Translations under genes and position numbers: made by a program
The notes under the pieces: model-generated
Database searches by the model: none
What the model was told of the DNA's origin: nothing
Seen by the model: only the letters and a program-made list of their open reading frames with translations
DNA from: Bryobacterales bacterium
Lineage (GTDB): Bacteria > Acidobacteriota > Terriglobia > Bryobacterales > Bryobacteraceae
DNA length: 64,000 nucleotides
Reading direction: 5' to 3'
NCBI GenBank assembly: GCA_003170295.1
Contig: PNAJ01000146.1
Span: 35,168 to 99,167 of the forward strand
Shown: positions 8,381-16,068 of the stretch, piece after piece
Position numbering within the stretch: position 1 is the first letter of the stretch
How the letters are laid out: every line of letters begins with the position of its first letter

Positions 8381-9619
8381 ATGGCACCGATTCCTCAAAC
8401 GCAACAACGCTCGCTGGTGGAGCGCTTGATCCAGGCCTGCGGCGGCGGATATTCGCCTGAAACGCGGCGTAAGTATTATGTTTCGGGTCCGCAATGGGCC
8501 GCGGCGTACGAGGGGCATGCGCTGTTTCACGCTCCGACGCGGGAACCGGTGGGATTCGAGAAGGTCATCGAAGAGTACGGCAAGATCGGCATCGGACATT
8601 GGACGACGCACGATACCGACGTGATTCCGACCGCAGGGCTATTTAAAGATGAGCAGGAACGGATTGTCGGGCGGATCAAGGCGGCGTTGAAGTCGAATGG
8701 GCTGAAGTGTTCGATGGTGACTACGGAGACGTTTCATCACGCGGTGTGGGCGGCTAGTCCGGCGGCGGAGGCTCCGGAAGTGCGGGCGTATGCTGCGCGG
8801 AGGTTGGCCAACACGGTGAAGATCGGTCATCAACTGGGCGCGGAGTTTGCGGTGTATTGGCCGGGATCGCTGGGATATTTCGTGCAGGGCGCGGTGGAGG
8901 AAACGGAGACGCTACGCTGGTACGCGGAGGGGCTGAACGCGGCTTGCGAGGCCGATATCGAGATCGCGAAGCAGTTCGGCCGGCCGACGCTGAAGCATTG
9001 CATGGAGGCGAAACCCTTCGAACCGCAGGCGGAGATTCTGCTGCCGACCAGCGACGCGATGCTGGCGTTTATATCGTCGGGATTATTGACGCATCCGGAG
9101 ATGGTGGGGTTGAATCCGGAGTATCTGCACGAGCTGATGTGGGGCGCGGCTCCCCGGGCGGCGCTGGCGCGGGCGCTGTTGTGCGGCAAGCTGTGGCATT
9201 TCGACATTAATGACGGATACCGTTTGAAACATGATGTCGATATCGCGGTGGGATTGGTGAATCCTCTGGACTGGCTGAATGTGCTGGTGCTGTTGCGGAG
9301 CCATAAATACGCGGGTCCGTTCAATCTGGATTACAAGCCTCCGCGAACGACAAGCAACTGGGGCGTGTTTGCGCTGAGCTTCCCGACGGCGGTGGATCGG
9401 TTCATCACGCTGTGGGAGATGGCGGGCGATGTGATCGCGGACCCGGTGATTTCGGAAGCGTCGGCGGCACTGCGGGCGGGGGGCGGACCGGCGGATCCTT
9501 TAGATGTCGATGCGATTGTGGCGGCGAATCGGGAGTTACTGACGCTGCATGAGTTGATCGCGCACCGGATGGTACAGATTTTGATCGGCCAACATCGGGG
9601 CAGAGTTTACTCGGTATAA
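8381..9619 (+). CDS. Xylose-isomerase-fold sugar isomerase
   Basis: A 412-residue TIM-barrel protein of the xylose isomerase type. The catalytic and two-metal residues can be matched one by one: His77 and Asp80 (THDTD), Glu209 and Lys211 (EAKPFEP), Glu247 and His250 (GLNPEYLHE), Asp275 (WHFDIND), Asp285 and Asp287 (KHDVD) and Asp317 (NLDYKPP). XylA converts D-xylose to D-xylulose. The surrounding sequence is quite divergent, so another aldose or ketose may be the true substrate. No xylulokinase or xylose transporter is nearby. A TetR regulator begins 1 bp after the stop. The ATG at 8381 overlaps the spurious upstream extension of the glutamate dehydrogenase frame. Confidence 0.85.
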   Translation: MAPIPQTQQRSLVERLIQACGGGYSPETRRKYYVSGPQWAAAYEGHALFHAPTREPVGFEKVIEEYGKIGIGHWTTHDTDVIPTAGLFKDEQERIVGRIKAALKSNGLKCSMVTTETFHHAVWAASPAAEAPEVRAYAARRLANTVKIGHQLGAEFAVYWPGSLGYFVQGAVEETETLRWYAEGLNAACEADIEIAKQFGRPTLKHCMEAKPFEPQAEILLPTSDAMLAFISSGLLTHPEMVGLNPEYLHELMWGAAPRAALARALLCGKLWHFDINDGYRLKHDVDIAVGLVNPLDWLNVLVLLRSHKYAGPFNLDYKPPRTTSNWGVFALSFPTAVDRFITLWEMAGDVIADPVISEASAALRAGGGPADPLDVDAIVAANRELLTLHELIAHRMVQILIGQHRGRVYSV

Positions 9620-9620
9620 G

Positions 9621-10208
9621 ATGGGCGTTCAAGAACGGCGGGAGCGGGAAAAGCAGGGGATCCGCGAAGAGATCCTCGAAGCGGCGCGGACCCTGTTCGT
9701 CAAGGAAGGCTACGAGAACGTTTCGATCCGCAAGATCGCGGAGAAGATTGAATATTCGCCCGGCACGATCTACCTCTATTTCCAGGACAAGGCGGATATT
9801 CTCGCGCAGATCAGCGAAGAGACGTTTGCGCGGCTGGAGCGGAAGCTGGTGGCCATCAACCAAGATGCGACGGTGGAACCGCTCGACCGGCTGCGGCGCG
9901 GATTGCGGGCTTACATCCAGTTTGGCTTGGAGAATCCGAATCATTATGTGATCACGTTCGTTCAAAACTCATTCCAGTGCTCGGCTGGAGCGCGATGTTT
10001 TGGTGAATTGCTGAAAGGGGTCGGATTCGCGATGGAAGCGGGCCAGATAAAGGAGGCGGATGTGGTGGAAATTTCGCAGGCCCTGTGGGCGGGGAGTCAC
10101 GGCGTCACGGCGCTGCTGATCACGTGCTCCGGATTTCCTTTCGTCGAGCATGGCCGGCTGGTGGAGCAGATGCTCGATATTTTAATGGAGGGAGTGCGGA
10201 GACGGTGA
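9621..10208 (+). CDS. TetR/AcrR family transcriptional regulator
   Basis: A 195-residue one-component repressor-type protein. The N-terminal helix-turn-helix (about residues 12-58) reads EEILEAARTLFVKEGYENVSIRKIAEKIEYSPGTIYLYFQDKADILAQI, a textbook TetR DNA-binding domain. A helical ligand-binding domain follows. The gene starts 1 bp after the stop of the isomerase-like gene, so the two are almost certainly co-transcribed. It may report on that enzyme's substrate, but the ligand is unknown. Confidence 0.93.
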   Translation: MGVQERREREKQGIREEILEAARTLFVKEGYENVSIRKIAEKIEYSPGTIYLYFQDKADILAQISEETFARLERKLVAINQDATVEPLDRLRRGLRAYIQFGLENPNHYVITFVQNSFQCSAGARCFGELLKGVGFAMEAGQIKEADVVEISQALWAGSHGVTALLITCSGFPFVEHGRLVEQMLDILMEGVRRR

Positions 10209-10217
10209 GGCGAAAAT

Positions 10218-10241
10218 GGCAGGCGCAACCGCCTGCCCCAC
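10218..10241. terminator. Hairpin between convergent tetR and lepB
   Basis: A perfect 8-bp stem (GGCAGGCG/CGCCTGCC, 4-base loop) is followed by CCAC and lies between two stop codons 39 bp apart. It is the best candidate for a shared transcription end, although a U-tract is missing. It belongs to the hairpin-plus-CCCAC family of this window. Confidence 0.45.
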
Positions 10242-10247
10242 CTACAC

Positions 10248-10814
10248 CTAGCGGACGGCGCCCAAGTTTTCTAGAGGCCAGTAGACGAACACGGCCTTTC
10301 CATAGATGTATTGGCGCGGCACCCAGCCCCAACTGCGGCTGTCGTTCGAGGAACTGCGATGGTCGCCGAGGACGAAATACTGATCGGGCGGAACGACTTT
10401 GCGGGCCATCGGAATCCGGTCGCGATTGTCTTCGGCAACATAAGGCTCCGAGAGAGCAGTGCCATTGACGAGGACCGTTCCATCCACGATTTCAACGGTA
10501 TCGCCTGGAGTGCCGATTACGCGCTTGATGTACGACTTGGTCGGGTCGCCGGGATAGAGGAACACGACTGTGTCGCCGCGACCGATATCGGAGATGCCGA
10601 AGCGATAGACGAACTTATTGATAAAAATTCGCTCGTCGTTCTGAAGAGAAGGCATCATGCTGGTGCCCTCCACCTTCACCGGCTGATAGAGGAACAGAAT
10701 CACGACGATCGCGATCAGCACGCTCAAGAAGAGGTCGCGGAACCAGGACAAAGTGGCGCCGGCGGCGGAGCGGCCTTTTTCCTCTGGCTCGTGCTGCGGG
10801 TCTTGGTCCGTCAT
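10248..10814 (-). CDS. lepB: Signal peptidase I
   Basis: LepB removes signal peptides from Sec- and Tat-exported proteins on the outer face of the inner membrane. The 188-residue protein has a single membrane segment (about residues 27-43), catalytic Ser52 in EGTSMMPSL, catalytic Lys97 in YIKRVIGTPGD, and the late motif YFVLGDHRSSSNDSR. It is the one-helix form typical of many bacteria, shorter than E. coli LepB. The gene is divergent from the GMC oxidoreductase. A TATAAT box lies 9 bases before its start codon. Confidence 0.96.
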   Translation of the reverse strand: MTDQDPQHEPEEKGRSAAGATLSWFRDLFLSVLIAIVVILFLYQPVKVEGTSMMPSLQNDERIFINKFVYRFGISDIGRGDTVVFLYPGDPTKSYIKRVIGTPGDTVEIVDGTVLVNGTALSEPYVAEDNRDRIPMARKVVPPDQYFVLGDHRSSSNDSRSWGWVPRQYIYGKAVFVYWPLENLGAVR

Positions 10815-10822
10815 TACTCAAA

Positions 10823-10828
10823 ATTATA
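10823..10828 (-). promoter_or_regulatory. -10 box of lepB
   Basis: A perfect TATAAT on the minus strand ends 8 bases before the lepB ATG (10814), so the transcript would have little or no leader. No clear -35 box was identified. Confidence 0.5.
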
Positions 10829-10859
10829 GACGAGCAAAACGGGAAATTGGTTGCGCGGT

Positions 10860-10865
10860 TATAAT
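10860..10865 (+). promoter_or_regulatory. -10 box of the GMC oxidoreductase gene (leaderless)
   Basis: A perfect TATAAT is followed by only 6 bases before ATG 10872. Sigma70 start sites lie about 7 bases after the -10, so the RNA would begin at or next to the start codon. No Shine-Dalgarno sequence is present, which fits leaderless translation. Confidence 0.55.
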
Positions 10866-10871
10866 CATTGC

Positions 10872-12578
10872 ATGTTCCAGATTACCCGCAGCGCCCCCGT
10901 CTACGACGTTGTCATCATTGGGTCCGGAGCGGGAGGCGGCACGGTTACCAAGGTCCTGGCAGACCTGGGGATTAGCGTGGCGCTCCTTGAAGCCGGTCCT
11001 ATGCTGCATCCCGAGAAGGATTTCAAGGAGCACATGTGGCCGTACCAGGTGCCCCATCGAGGCTCGGGAGACGGCGGAGCGAGTTATTTCGGACGTGGAC
11101 GCGCGTTCGGGTTCTTCTCCGCGCATGCGGGCGGCTGGCAGTTGGATGGCGAGCCGTACACGGTGGCCGAAGGATCGAAGTGGAACTGGTTCCGGTCGCG
11201 TATTGTGGGCGGACGAACGAATCACTATGGACGCATTTCGCTGCGCTACGCGGATTACGATCTGAAACCGTATTCGCGCGACGGGATCGGCACGGACTGG
11301 CCGATCTCCTATGAAGACATTGCGCCTTATTATGACAAGGCGGAGAGCTTCATCGGCGTGACCGGATCGAAAGAAGGAATCCGGAGTGCGCCGGACGGAG
11401 TTTTCCAAAAGTGTCCGCCGCCGCGCGTGCACGAGGTTCTCATCAAGAAAGCAGCGGATAAGCTGGGCATTCCTTGCATTCCGAATCGTCTGGCGGTGAT
11501 CACGCAGGCGACCAACGGGCGTCCGGCGTGCCATTACTGCGGGCAGTGCGGGCGCGGTTGCATCCCAGCGTCGAACTATTCGTCGAGCCAGGTGCAGGTC
11601 TTTCCGGCGATGCAGACAGGTAAGGTAACGCTGATTACCGACGCGATGGCGCGCGAGCTGATCACGAACGATGAAGGCAAGGTGACCGCAGTATCGTACA
11701 TCGATAAGAAGACGCGCACCGAGAAGCAGATCAAGTGCCGCACGGTGGTATTGGCGGCGAGCTGCTGCGAGTCGACCAGGTTGCTCCTGAACTCGAAGGG
11801 CAAGGGGCATGAGAACGGGCTTGGGAATTCGTCGGGGACGGTGGGCCAATACCTAACTGACAACACGGGGTTCAGCCTGGGAGCGCGGATTCCGGCGCTC
11901 GAAGGAATGATGAGACACGATTCGGACGGGATGGGCGGCGCGCATCTATACATGCCTTGGTGGCTGTGGGACAAGAAGACCGATTTCCCACGCGGGTATC
12001 ACGTGGAATTGGGCGGCGGATATGGGATGCCCGGCGTCGGCAGCTTTGCCGGTGTGTGCGCGCAACACGAAGGGTACGGAGACTCGCTTAAGAAAGCGAT
12101 CTACGACGATTTTGGAACCCACGTGGGATTCAGCGGGCGCGGCGAGATGATTCCGAACAAGAATACATACTGCGAGATCGATCCGAATGTGGTGGATAAG
12201 TACGGCATTCCGGTGTTGAAATTCCACTTCAAATGGACCGACGCCGAGTACAAGCAAGTGGATCACATGGAGAAGACGTTCACCGATCTGATCGAGACGA
12301 TGGGCGGAACGGTGGTGAGGCGCAATCGGCTGGCGTCGGACAAGATCTCAACGGGCGGAGACATTATTCATGAAGTGGGCGCGATTCGGATGGGCAACGA
12401 TCCGAAGATGGCTCCGTTGAATAAGTATTGCCAGTCGAACGACGTGAAGAATGTGTTCGTGGCCGATGCGGCGCCGTTCGTCACCAATCCGGACAAGAAT
12501 CCAACGCTGACGATCGTTGCGCTCGCGTGGCGCACAGCGGAGTATCTGGCCGAAGAGATGCGAAAGGGGAACGTATAA
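10872..12578 (+). CDS. GMC family oxidoreductase
   Basis: A FAD-dependent glucose-methanol-choline oxidoreductase of 568 residues. The N-terminal dinucleotide fold is DVVIIGSGAGGGTVTKVLADLGISVALLEAGP; a Cys cluster CHYCGQCGRGC follows, as in gluconate 2-dehydrogenase large subunits. The C-terminus carries NVFVADAAPFVTNPDKNPTLTI, the GMC C-terminal signature. It most likely oxidises a sugar or polyol and passes electrons to the respiratory chain. ATG 10872 was chosen over an upstream start because the FAD fold follows at once and a -10 box sits just upstream. The next gene, 2 bp downstream, encodes the matching small subunit. Substrate unknown. Confidence 0.92.
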   Translation: MFQITRSAPVYDVVIIGSGAGGGTVTKVLADLGISVALLEAGPMLHPEKDFKEHMWPYQVPHRGSGDGGASYFGRGRAFGFFSAHAGGWQLDGEPYTVAEGSKWNWFRSRIVGGRTNHYGRISLRYADYDLKPYSRDGIGTDWPISYEDIAPYYDKAESFIGVTGSKEGIRSAPDGVFQKCPPPRVHEVLIKKAADKLGIPCIPNRLAVITQATNGRPACHYCGQCGRGCIPASNYSSSQVQVFPAMQTGKVTLITDAMARELITNDEGKVTAVSYIDKKTRTEKQIKCRTVVLAASCCESTRLLLNSKGKGHENGLGNSSGTVGQYLTDNTGFSLGARIPALEGMMRHDSDGMGGAHLYMPWWLWDKKTDFPRGYHVELGGGYGMPGVGSFAGVCAQHEGYGDSLKKAIYDDFGTHVGFSGRGEMIPNKNTYCEIDPNVVDKYGIPVLKFHFKWTDAEYKQVDHMEKTFTDLIETMGGTVVRRNRLASDKISTGGDIIHEVGAIRMGNDPKMAPLNKYCQSNDVKNVFVADAAPFVTNPDKNPTLTIVALAWRTAEYLAEEMRKGNV

Positions 12579-12580
12579 CA

Positions 12581-13147
12581 ATGACACGCAGAGACATTTT
12601 AAGCAGGATCGCGGCGGCGGCGATGGCGGGTCCGGTGGGCCTCGAAGCCGCGCAGCATGTACACGAAGAGGCAGCAGCTGCCACGCCTGCGGGCGGAGTG
12701 TACAAGCCGAAGGGGCTCACACAACACGAATTCGATACATTGAGAACGTTATCCGAAATTATCGTCCCAGGCGCATCGAAGGGCAGCGCGGCGGAGTTTA
12801 TCGATCTGCTCGCCAGCCAGAATACGGACATGCTGACGATTTACACCGGGGGCATCGCGTGGCTCGATGAGGCGATGAAGCGCCAGTACCATTCGGATTT
12901 TCTGGGGGCGAAGACGGAGCAAAGGACGGAGATGCTCGACAAGATCGCGTATCGCAAGAACCGGACGGCGGAGCTCGCGCCCGGCATCACATTCTTCAAC
13001 TGGGCGCGGCGCATGACGGTGGACGCTTACTACACCAGCGCGGCGGGGATCAAAGAGGTCGGCTACATCGGGAATCGCGGCATGAAGGAGTTCAAGGTGC
13101 CGCAGGAAGCGATCGACTACGCGGTCAAGAGGAGTCCGTTCGCTTAG
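12581..13147 (+). CDS. Gluconate 2-dehydrogenase subunit 3-like protein, Tat signal
   Basis: A 188-residue partner of the GMC oxidoreductase, starting 2 bp after it. The N-terminus MTRRDILSRIAAAAMAGPVG is a twin-arginine signal. The mature part resembles the gluconate 2-dehydrogenase gamma subunit family: LTQHEFDTLRTLSEIIVPGASKGSAAEFID, then NWARRMTVDAYYTSAAGIKEVGYIGN. These subunits escort the flavoprotein through the Tat system and sit with it on the periplasmic face. The large subunit has no signal peptide, which fits piggy-back export. Confidence 0.9.
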   Translation: MTRRDILSRIAAAAMAGPVGLEAAQHVHEEAAAATPAGGVYKPKGLTQHEFDTLRTLSEIIVPGASKGSAAEFIDLLASQNTDMLTIYTGGIAWLDEAMKRQYHSDFLGAKTEQRTEMLDKIAYRKNRTAELAPGITFFNWARRMTVDAYYTSAAGIKEVGYIGNRGMKEFKVPQEAIDYAVKRSPFA

Positions 13148-13163
13148 AAGAGTACTACGGCTT

Positions 13164-13193
13164 TTGACACTACCCGCCGATAAGTGAGATACT
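13164..13193 (+). promoter_or_regulatory. Candidate sigma70 promoter of the 13234 gene
   Basis: TTGACA (13164-13169, perfect -35) and GATACT (13188-13193, 4 of 6) are separated by 18 bases. A 12-base motif AGTACTACGGCT just upstream (13151-13162) also occurs at 1669-1680, beyond the 5' end of the PEP-CTERM gene. Confidence 0.45.
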
Positions 13194-13233
13194 TGCCTGT
13201 TTACGGCAAATCCTTAGGGCGGTTTTTCTTAAG

Positions 13234-13911
13234 ATGAAACACTTCGTGTTGGGGCTGACGTTCGCCGCGGTCGCGCTCGCTCAACATCAGAACGTATCGT
13301 CGTGTTTCAAAGTACAGTCGATGATTCGCGCGGACGAAGCGCATTACTGGACCACCTGGACGAACGCTTGCCCCTACACCATCGATTCGGTCTATGTGAC
13401 GGTCCAGTTCGCGGACCGGTTCGCCAAAGAGGTCGCGGACGGTGTCTGGAGCTTGCACTTCATCGCACCGGGGGCGCATCGCACTATAAGGTTGTCCGCT
13501 CCAGGAAAACTGGCGGATTTCGCGTCTGTGCGCCAGCAGAAAATCACGTCGGATATCGGCGAAGCGTTCGGGATAGAGATGCCACATTCAATGCCGGCAG
13601 TGTCGTCCATCGAGATGGCAGCGTTCGCGAAAGACGGTAGTTCAAGTTCGCGAGTGCCGGTTTCGACGGTTGTCACGGATGCGGGCGAGCGAGCTTATCG
13701 GGATCAACCGGCACCGCAGCCCGTGCTACCGAAGACGGTCGCCGCTGCGAGACCGGCAATCACGGTCGGCGACTCCGGCGAAGCTGCGTTTCGAACCGAT
13801 TTTCCAGATCCGTGGCGAGCGGTGCTTTCGGCCGAAGAGTCGGCAGTATCACCAGCGCCACGCCCGTCTTTTGTCAGATTCGTATCGGAAGAGAAACCGC
13901 TATTTCAGTAA
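13234..13911 (+). CDS. Secreted hypothetical protein
   Basis: A 225-residue protein with a Sec signal peptide (MKHFVLGLTFAAVALA). The mature part reads as an Ig-like or beta-sandwich domain with two cysteines (SSCFKV and NACPYTI) that could form a disulfide. A low-complexity Pro/Ala-rich C-terminal half follows. No enzyme motif is seen and the family is not recognised. The gene lies just before the tRNA-His 3'-end copy at 13915. Confidence 0.7.
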   Translation: MKHFVLGLTFAAVALAQHQNVSSCFKVQSMIRADEAHYWTTWTNACPYTIDSVYVTVQFADRFAKEVADGVWSLHFIAPGAHRTIRLSAPGKLADFASVRQQKITSDIGEAFGIEMPHSMPAVSSIEMAAFAKDGSSSSRVPVSTVVTDAGERAYRDQPAPQPVLPKTVAAARPAITVGDSGEAAFRTDFPDPWRAVLSAEESAVSPAPRPSFVRFVSEEKPLFQ

Positions 13912-13914
13912 GTG

Positions 13915-13960
13915 GGGCGGCTGATGGGATTTGCTCCCGACCCGCACGTTGCAAGCACGT
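13915..13960 (-). repeat. Copy of the tRNA-His 3' end / tRNA-like relic (candidate att site)
   Basis: Bases 13915-13933 are identical to 14513-14531, which encode the acceptor and T-arm end of tRNA-His. Read on the minus strand, the copy is preceded by a segment (to about 13960) that can fold like an anticodon arm with loop UUGCAAC. That would give a GCA (Cys-type) anticodon with a stem containing two G-U pairs. No D-arm is present, so it is not a working tRNA. Duplication of a tRNA 3' end is typical of the far attachment site of an integrated element. Confidence 0.6.
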
Positions 13961-14026
13961 AACTTATTGAAAATACGAATTGCACGATGGTCGCGTGTGG
14001 CACGTTTCTCATTTCGGAGCCACGTA

Positions 14027-14200
14027 TTAGCCACGTGAGGCCTCAAGCTCTGAAGTTCTCCTGCGTTCCTCAATCCACTTCCGCTTGAGCCGATACCACT
14101 CTCGCACGACAAGCCCTACGAGTAAGAATAATAACATGATGAAAAGGAAAATCTGAACTACGAGAACTTCGAGTTCAGGAATCGGCGGGATATGCTGCAC
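14027..14200 (-). CDS. Small single-pass membrane protein
   Basis: A 57-residue protein with one strong transmembrane helix (VLVVQIFLFIMLLFLLVGLVV), a basic stretch after it (REWYRLKRKWIEERRR) and a short acidic tail. The frame is open to 14239, but an AAGGAG ribosome site lies 6 bases before GTG 14200, so that start is preferred. It is the only gene between tRNA-His and the copy of its 3' end, in DNA richer in A+T than its surroundings. Function unknown; it could be cargo of a decayed integrative element or a small toxin. Confidence 0.6.
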   Translation of the reverse strand: MQHIPPIPELEVLVVQIFLFIMLLFLLVGLVVREWYRLKRKWIEERRRTSELEASRG

Positions 14201-14513
14201 ACAAATCTCCTTCCCGGCTAAAAGAGATTTATGAATCACACCTTGCGGTTCAAATCTTCAGGCCCCAGCCGGAGGGCCAAACAACCCTATTCCTGAGCCG
14301 ACGACGCGAAGATCGTGCGGCGAATAACCATTTACAGAACAATCTTCTTTGTGCGAAGTAAAACATCCCAATATTGTTTTGGCTGTTGGGATCAGCACTG
14401 GTTTCAATTGTAGCAGAAAAAACGAATCGCCGATTTTTTTTGAACCATAGTTCGTGGCACGCGATTCAAGAAGAAACTTAAAAGTCTTTTTGATTGAATG
14501 TGCTAGGAAGGAG

Positions 14514-14588
14514 GGCGGCTGATGGGATTTGAACCCATGACTTCCAGAATCACAATCTGGCGCTACTACCAGCTGAGCTACAGCCGCC
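14514..14588 (-). tRNA. tRNA-His (GTG)
   Basis: On the minus strand a complete cloverleaf is seen. It includes the extra G-1 paired with C73 that is specific to tRNA-His, U8-A9, a D-stem GCUC, an anticodon arm CCAGA-UUGUGAU-UCUGG with anticodon GUG, and a T-arm AUGGG-UUCAAAU-CCCAU. CCA is not encoded. The last 19 bases (with one flanking base) are duplicated at 13915-13933. Confidence 0.97.
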
Positions 14589-14604
14589 GTGAGTTTTTAT
14601 TTTA

Positions 14605-16056
14605 TCACTTCAGGCCGGCCCGCCTCCACATTTCGTCCACGCGCCTGGAAACCTCCTGAGGCATGCGGATCACATCGGGCCAGGGGCGCGTGAACCCTTC
14701 CTCAGGCCACTTCTTCGTCGCGTCGACGCCCATCTTCGATCCATAGTTGGCCAGACGACTCGCATGATCGAGCGAATCCACTGGTCCCATCACGAACTGA
14801 ATGTCCCGTTCCGGGTCGATATTGTTGAGCGCCTTCCAGGCCACTTCACTCACATTTTGCACGTTGACATCTTCATCGACGACAACGATCACCTTTGAAA
14901 ACATCGCCTGGCCCAGGCCCCAAATCGCATGCATCACCTTGCGCGCATGCCCCGGATACGATTTTCGGATGGCAATGAAAATCATATTGTGGAAAATTCC
15001 CTCGGCAGGCATGCAGATGTCGCGGACTTCGGGCAGTTGCAGGCGCATCAACGGAAGGATGATCCGCTCGATGGCCTTGCCCATATAAAAATCCTCCATT
15101 GGAGGGGGGCCGACGATGGTCGTCGCATAGATCGGGTTTTTGCGGTGCGTGATACAAGTGATGTGAAAAACCGGATAGTCGTCGTCGAGCGAATAGAAGC
15201 CGGTGTGGTCGCCAAACGGTCCTTCGCGACGCAGTTCGCCCAGTTCGACGTAGCCTTCGAGCACAATTTCGGCTTGTGCAGGCACCTCAATATCGACGGT
15301 TTCGCACTTTACCATCTCCACCGGCTTCGAGCGAAGGAAGCCCGCGATCATCATTTCATCGAGATCGGGTGGCAGAGGCAGAATCGCCGAGTACATCGTC
15401 GCGGGATCCGCGCCGATCGCGACAGCGACCTCCATGCGCTTGGTCGTCCCCGCGGCGCGCAGGCGTCGATAGTGCTCCGCTCCTTGTTTGTGCGTCTGCC
15501 AGTGCATACCTGTGGTTTGCCCATCGTAAACTTGCAGTCGATAGCAGCCGCAATTCCGCTTGCCGGTGTCTGGATTCTTCGAAAAGACCATTGGTAAAGT
15601 GATGTAGCGGCCTCCATCCTGCGGCCAGCATTTGAGGATCGGGAATTCGTCGAGCGAGAAATCGGCGCGACGGATGACGTCCTTGCACGGGCCTCCGGAA
15701 ACGATTTTCGGGAAAAACGCTCCGATCTCGCCCAGTTTCGGCAGCATTTTCAATTTACCGATGAGTCCTTCGGGCATCCGCATTTCAAGAAACTCGGAAA
15801 TGCGGGCGGCCACTTCATCCACCGAAGAAACTTCGAGCGCAATCTCCATTCGGCGCATACTCGCGAAGGCGTTGATCAGCACGGGGACGCTGGAGCCCGC
15901 CGGCTTCTCAAACAGCAGAGCCGGCCCGCCCGACTTCACGCTGCGGTCGGCGAACTCGGTTATCTCAAGCTCGGGAGAAACTTCAAACGGGATGCGCTTC
16001 AGTTCCCCCTGCTTTTCGAGCGCGCGCACAAAGTCTCTCAGGTCGGTGTAGGCCAT
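14605..16056 (-). CDS. ubiD: UbiD family decarboxylase
   Basis: A 483-residue UbiD-type (de)carboxylase that uses prenylated FMN. The best-known role is 4-hydroxy-3-polyprenylbenzoate decarboxylation in quinone synthesis; in Acidobacteria it may serve menaquinone by the futalosine route or act on other aromatic acids. The N-terminus MAYTDLRDFVRALEKQGELKRI is typical. The middle has GPFGDHTGFYSLDDDYPVFHITCITHRKNPIYATTIVGPPPMEDFYMGKAIERI, which carries conserved cofactor and Glu/Arg active-site regions. No ubiX (flavin prenyltransferase) is nearby. Its start is 9 bp from that of divergent fabG. Confidence 0.93.
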   Translation of the reverse strand: MAYTDLRDFVRALEKQGELKRIPFEVSPELEITEFADRSVKSGGPALLFEKPAGSSVPVLINAFASMRRMEIALEVSSVDEVAARISEFLEMRMPEGLIGKLKMLPKLGEIGAFFPKIVSGGPCKDVIRRADFSLDEFPILKCWPQDGGRYITLPMVFSKNPDTGKRNCGCYRLQVYDGQTTGMHWQTHKQGAEHYRRLRAAGTTKRMEVAVAIGADPATMYSAILPLPPDLDEMMIAGFLRSKPVEMVKCETVDIEVPAQAEIVLEGYVELGELRREGPFGDHTGFYSLDDDYPVFHITCITHRKNPIYATTIVGPPPMEDFYMGKAIERIILPLMRLQLPEVRDICMPAEGIFHNMIFIAIRKSYPGHARKVMHAIWGLGQAMFSKVIVVVDEDVNVQNVSEVAWKALNNIDPERDIQFVMGPVDSLDHASRLANYGSKMGVDATKKWPEEGFTRPWPDVIRMPQEVSRRVDEMWRRAGLK

Positions 16057-16068
16057 AATCTAACTATG
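16054..16068. promoter_or_regulatory. Interlocked divergent -10 boxes of fabG and ubiD
   Basis: On the plus strand CATAAT (16054-16059) ends 6 bases before the fabG ATG (16066). On the minus strand CATAGT (16068-16063) ends 6 bases before the ubiD ATG (16056). Each start codon therefore lies inside the -10 box of the opposite gene. The 9-bp gap leaves no room for leaders or ribosome sites. The spacing equals that of the GMC gene, which supports leaderless expression; -35 elements are not obvious. Confidence 0.5.

Noticed and set aside
8164..8382. Upstream extension of the glutamate dehydrogenase frame
   Set aside because: A good ribosome site and the conserved N-terminus place the start at 8163; the extension would overlap the divergent isomerase gene.
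13915..13990. A second complete tRNA gene
   Set aside because: The acceptor/T-arm copy and an anticodon-like arm are present, but no D-arm or 5' acceptor strand, and the T-stem has mismatches.
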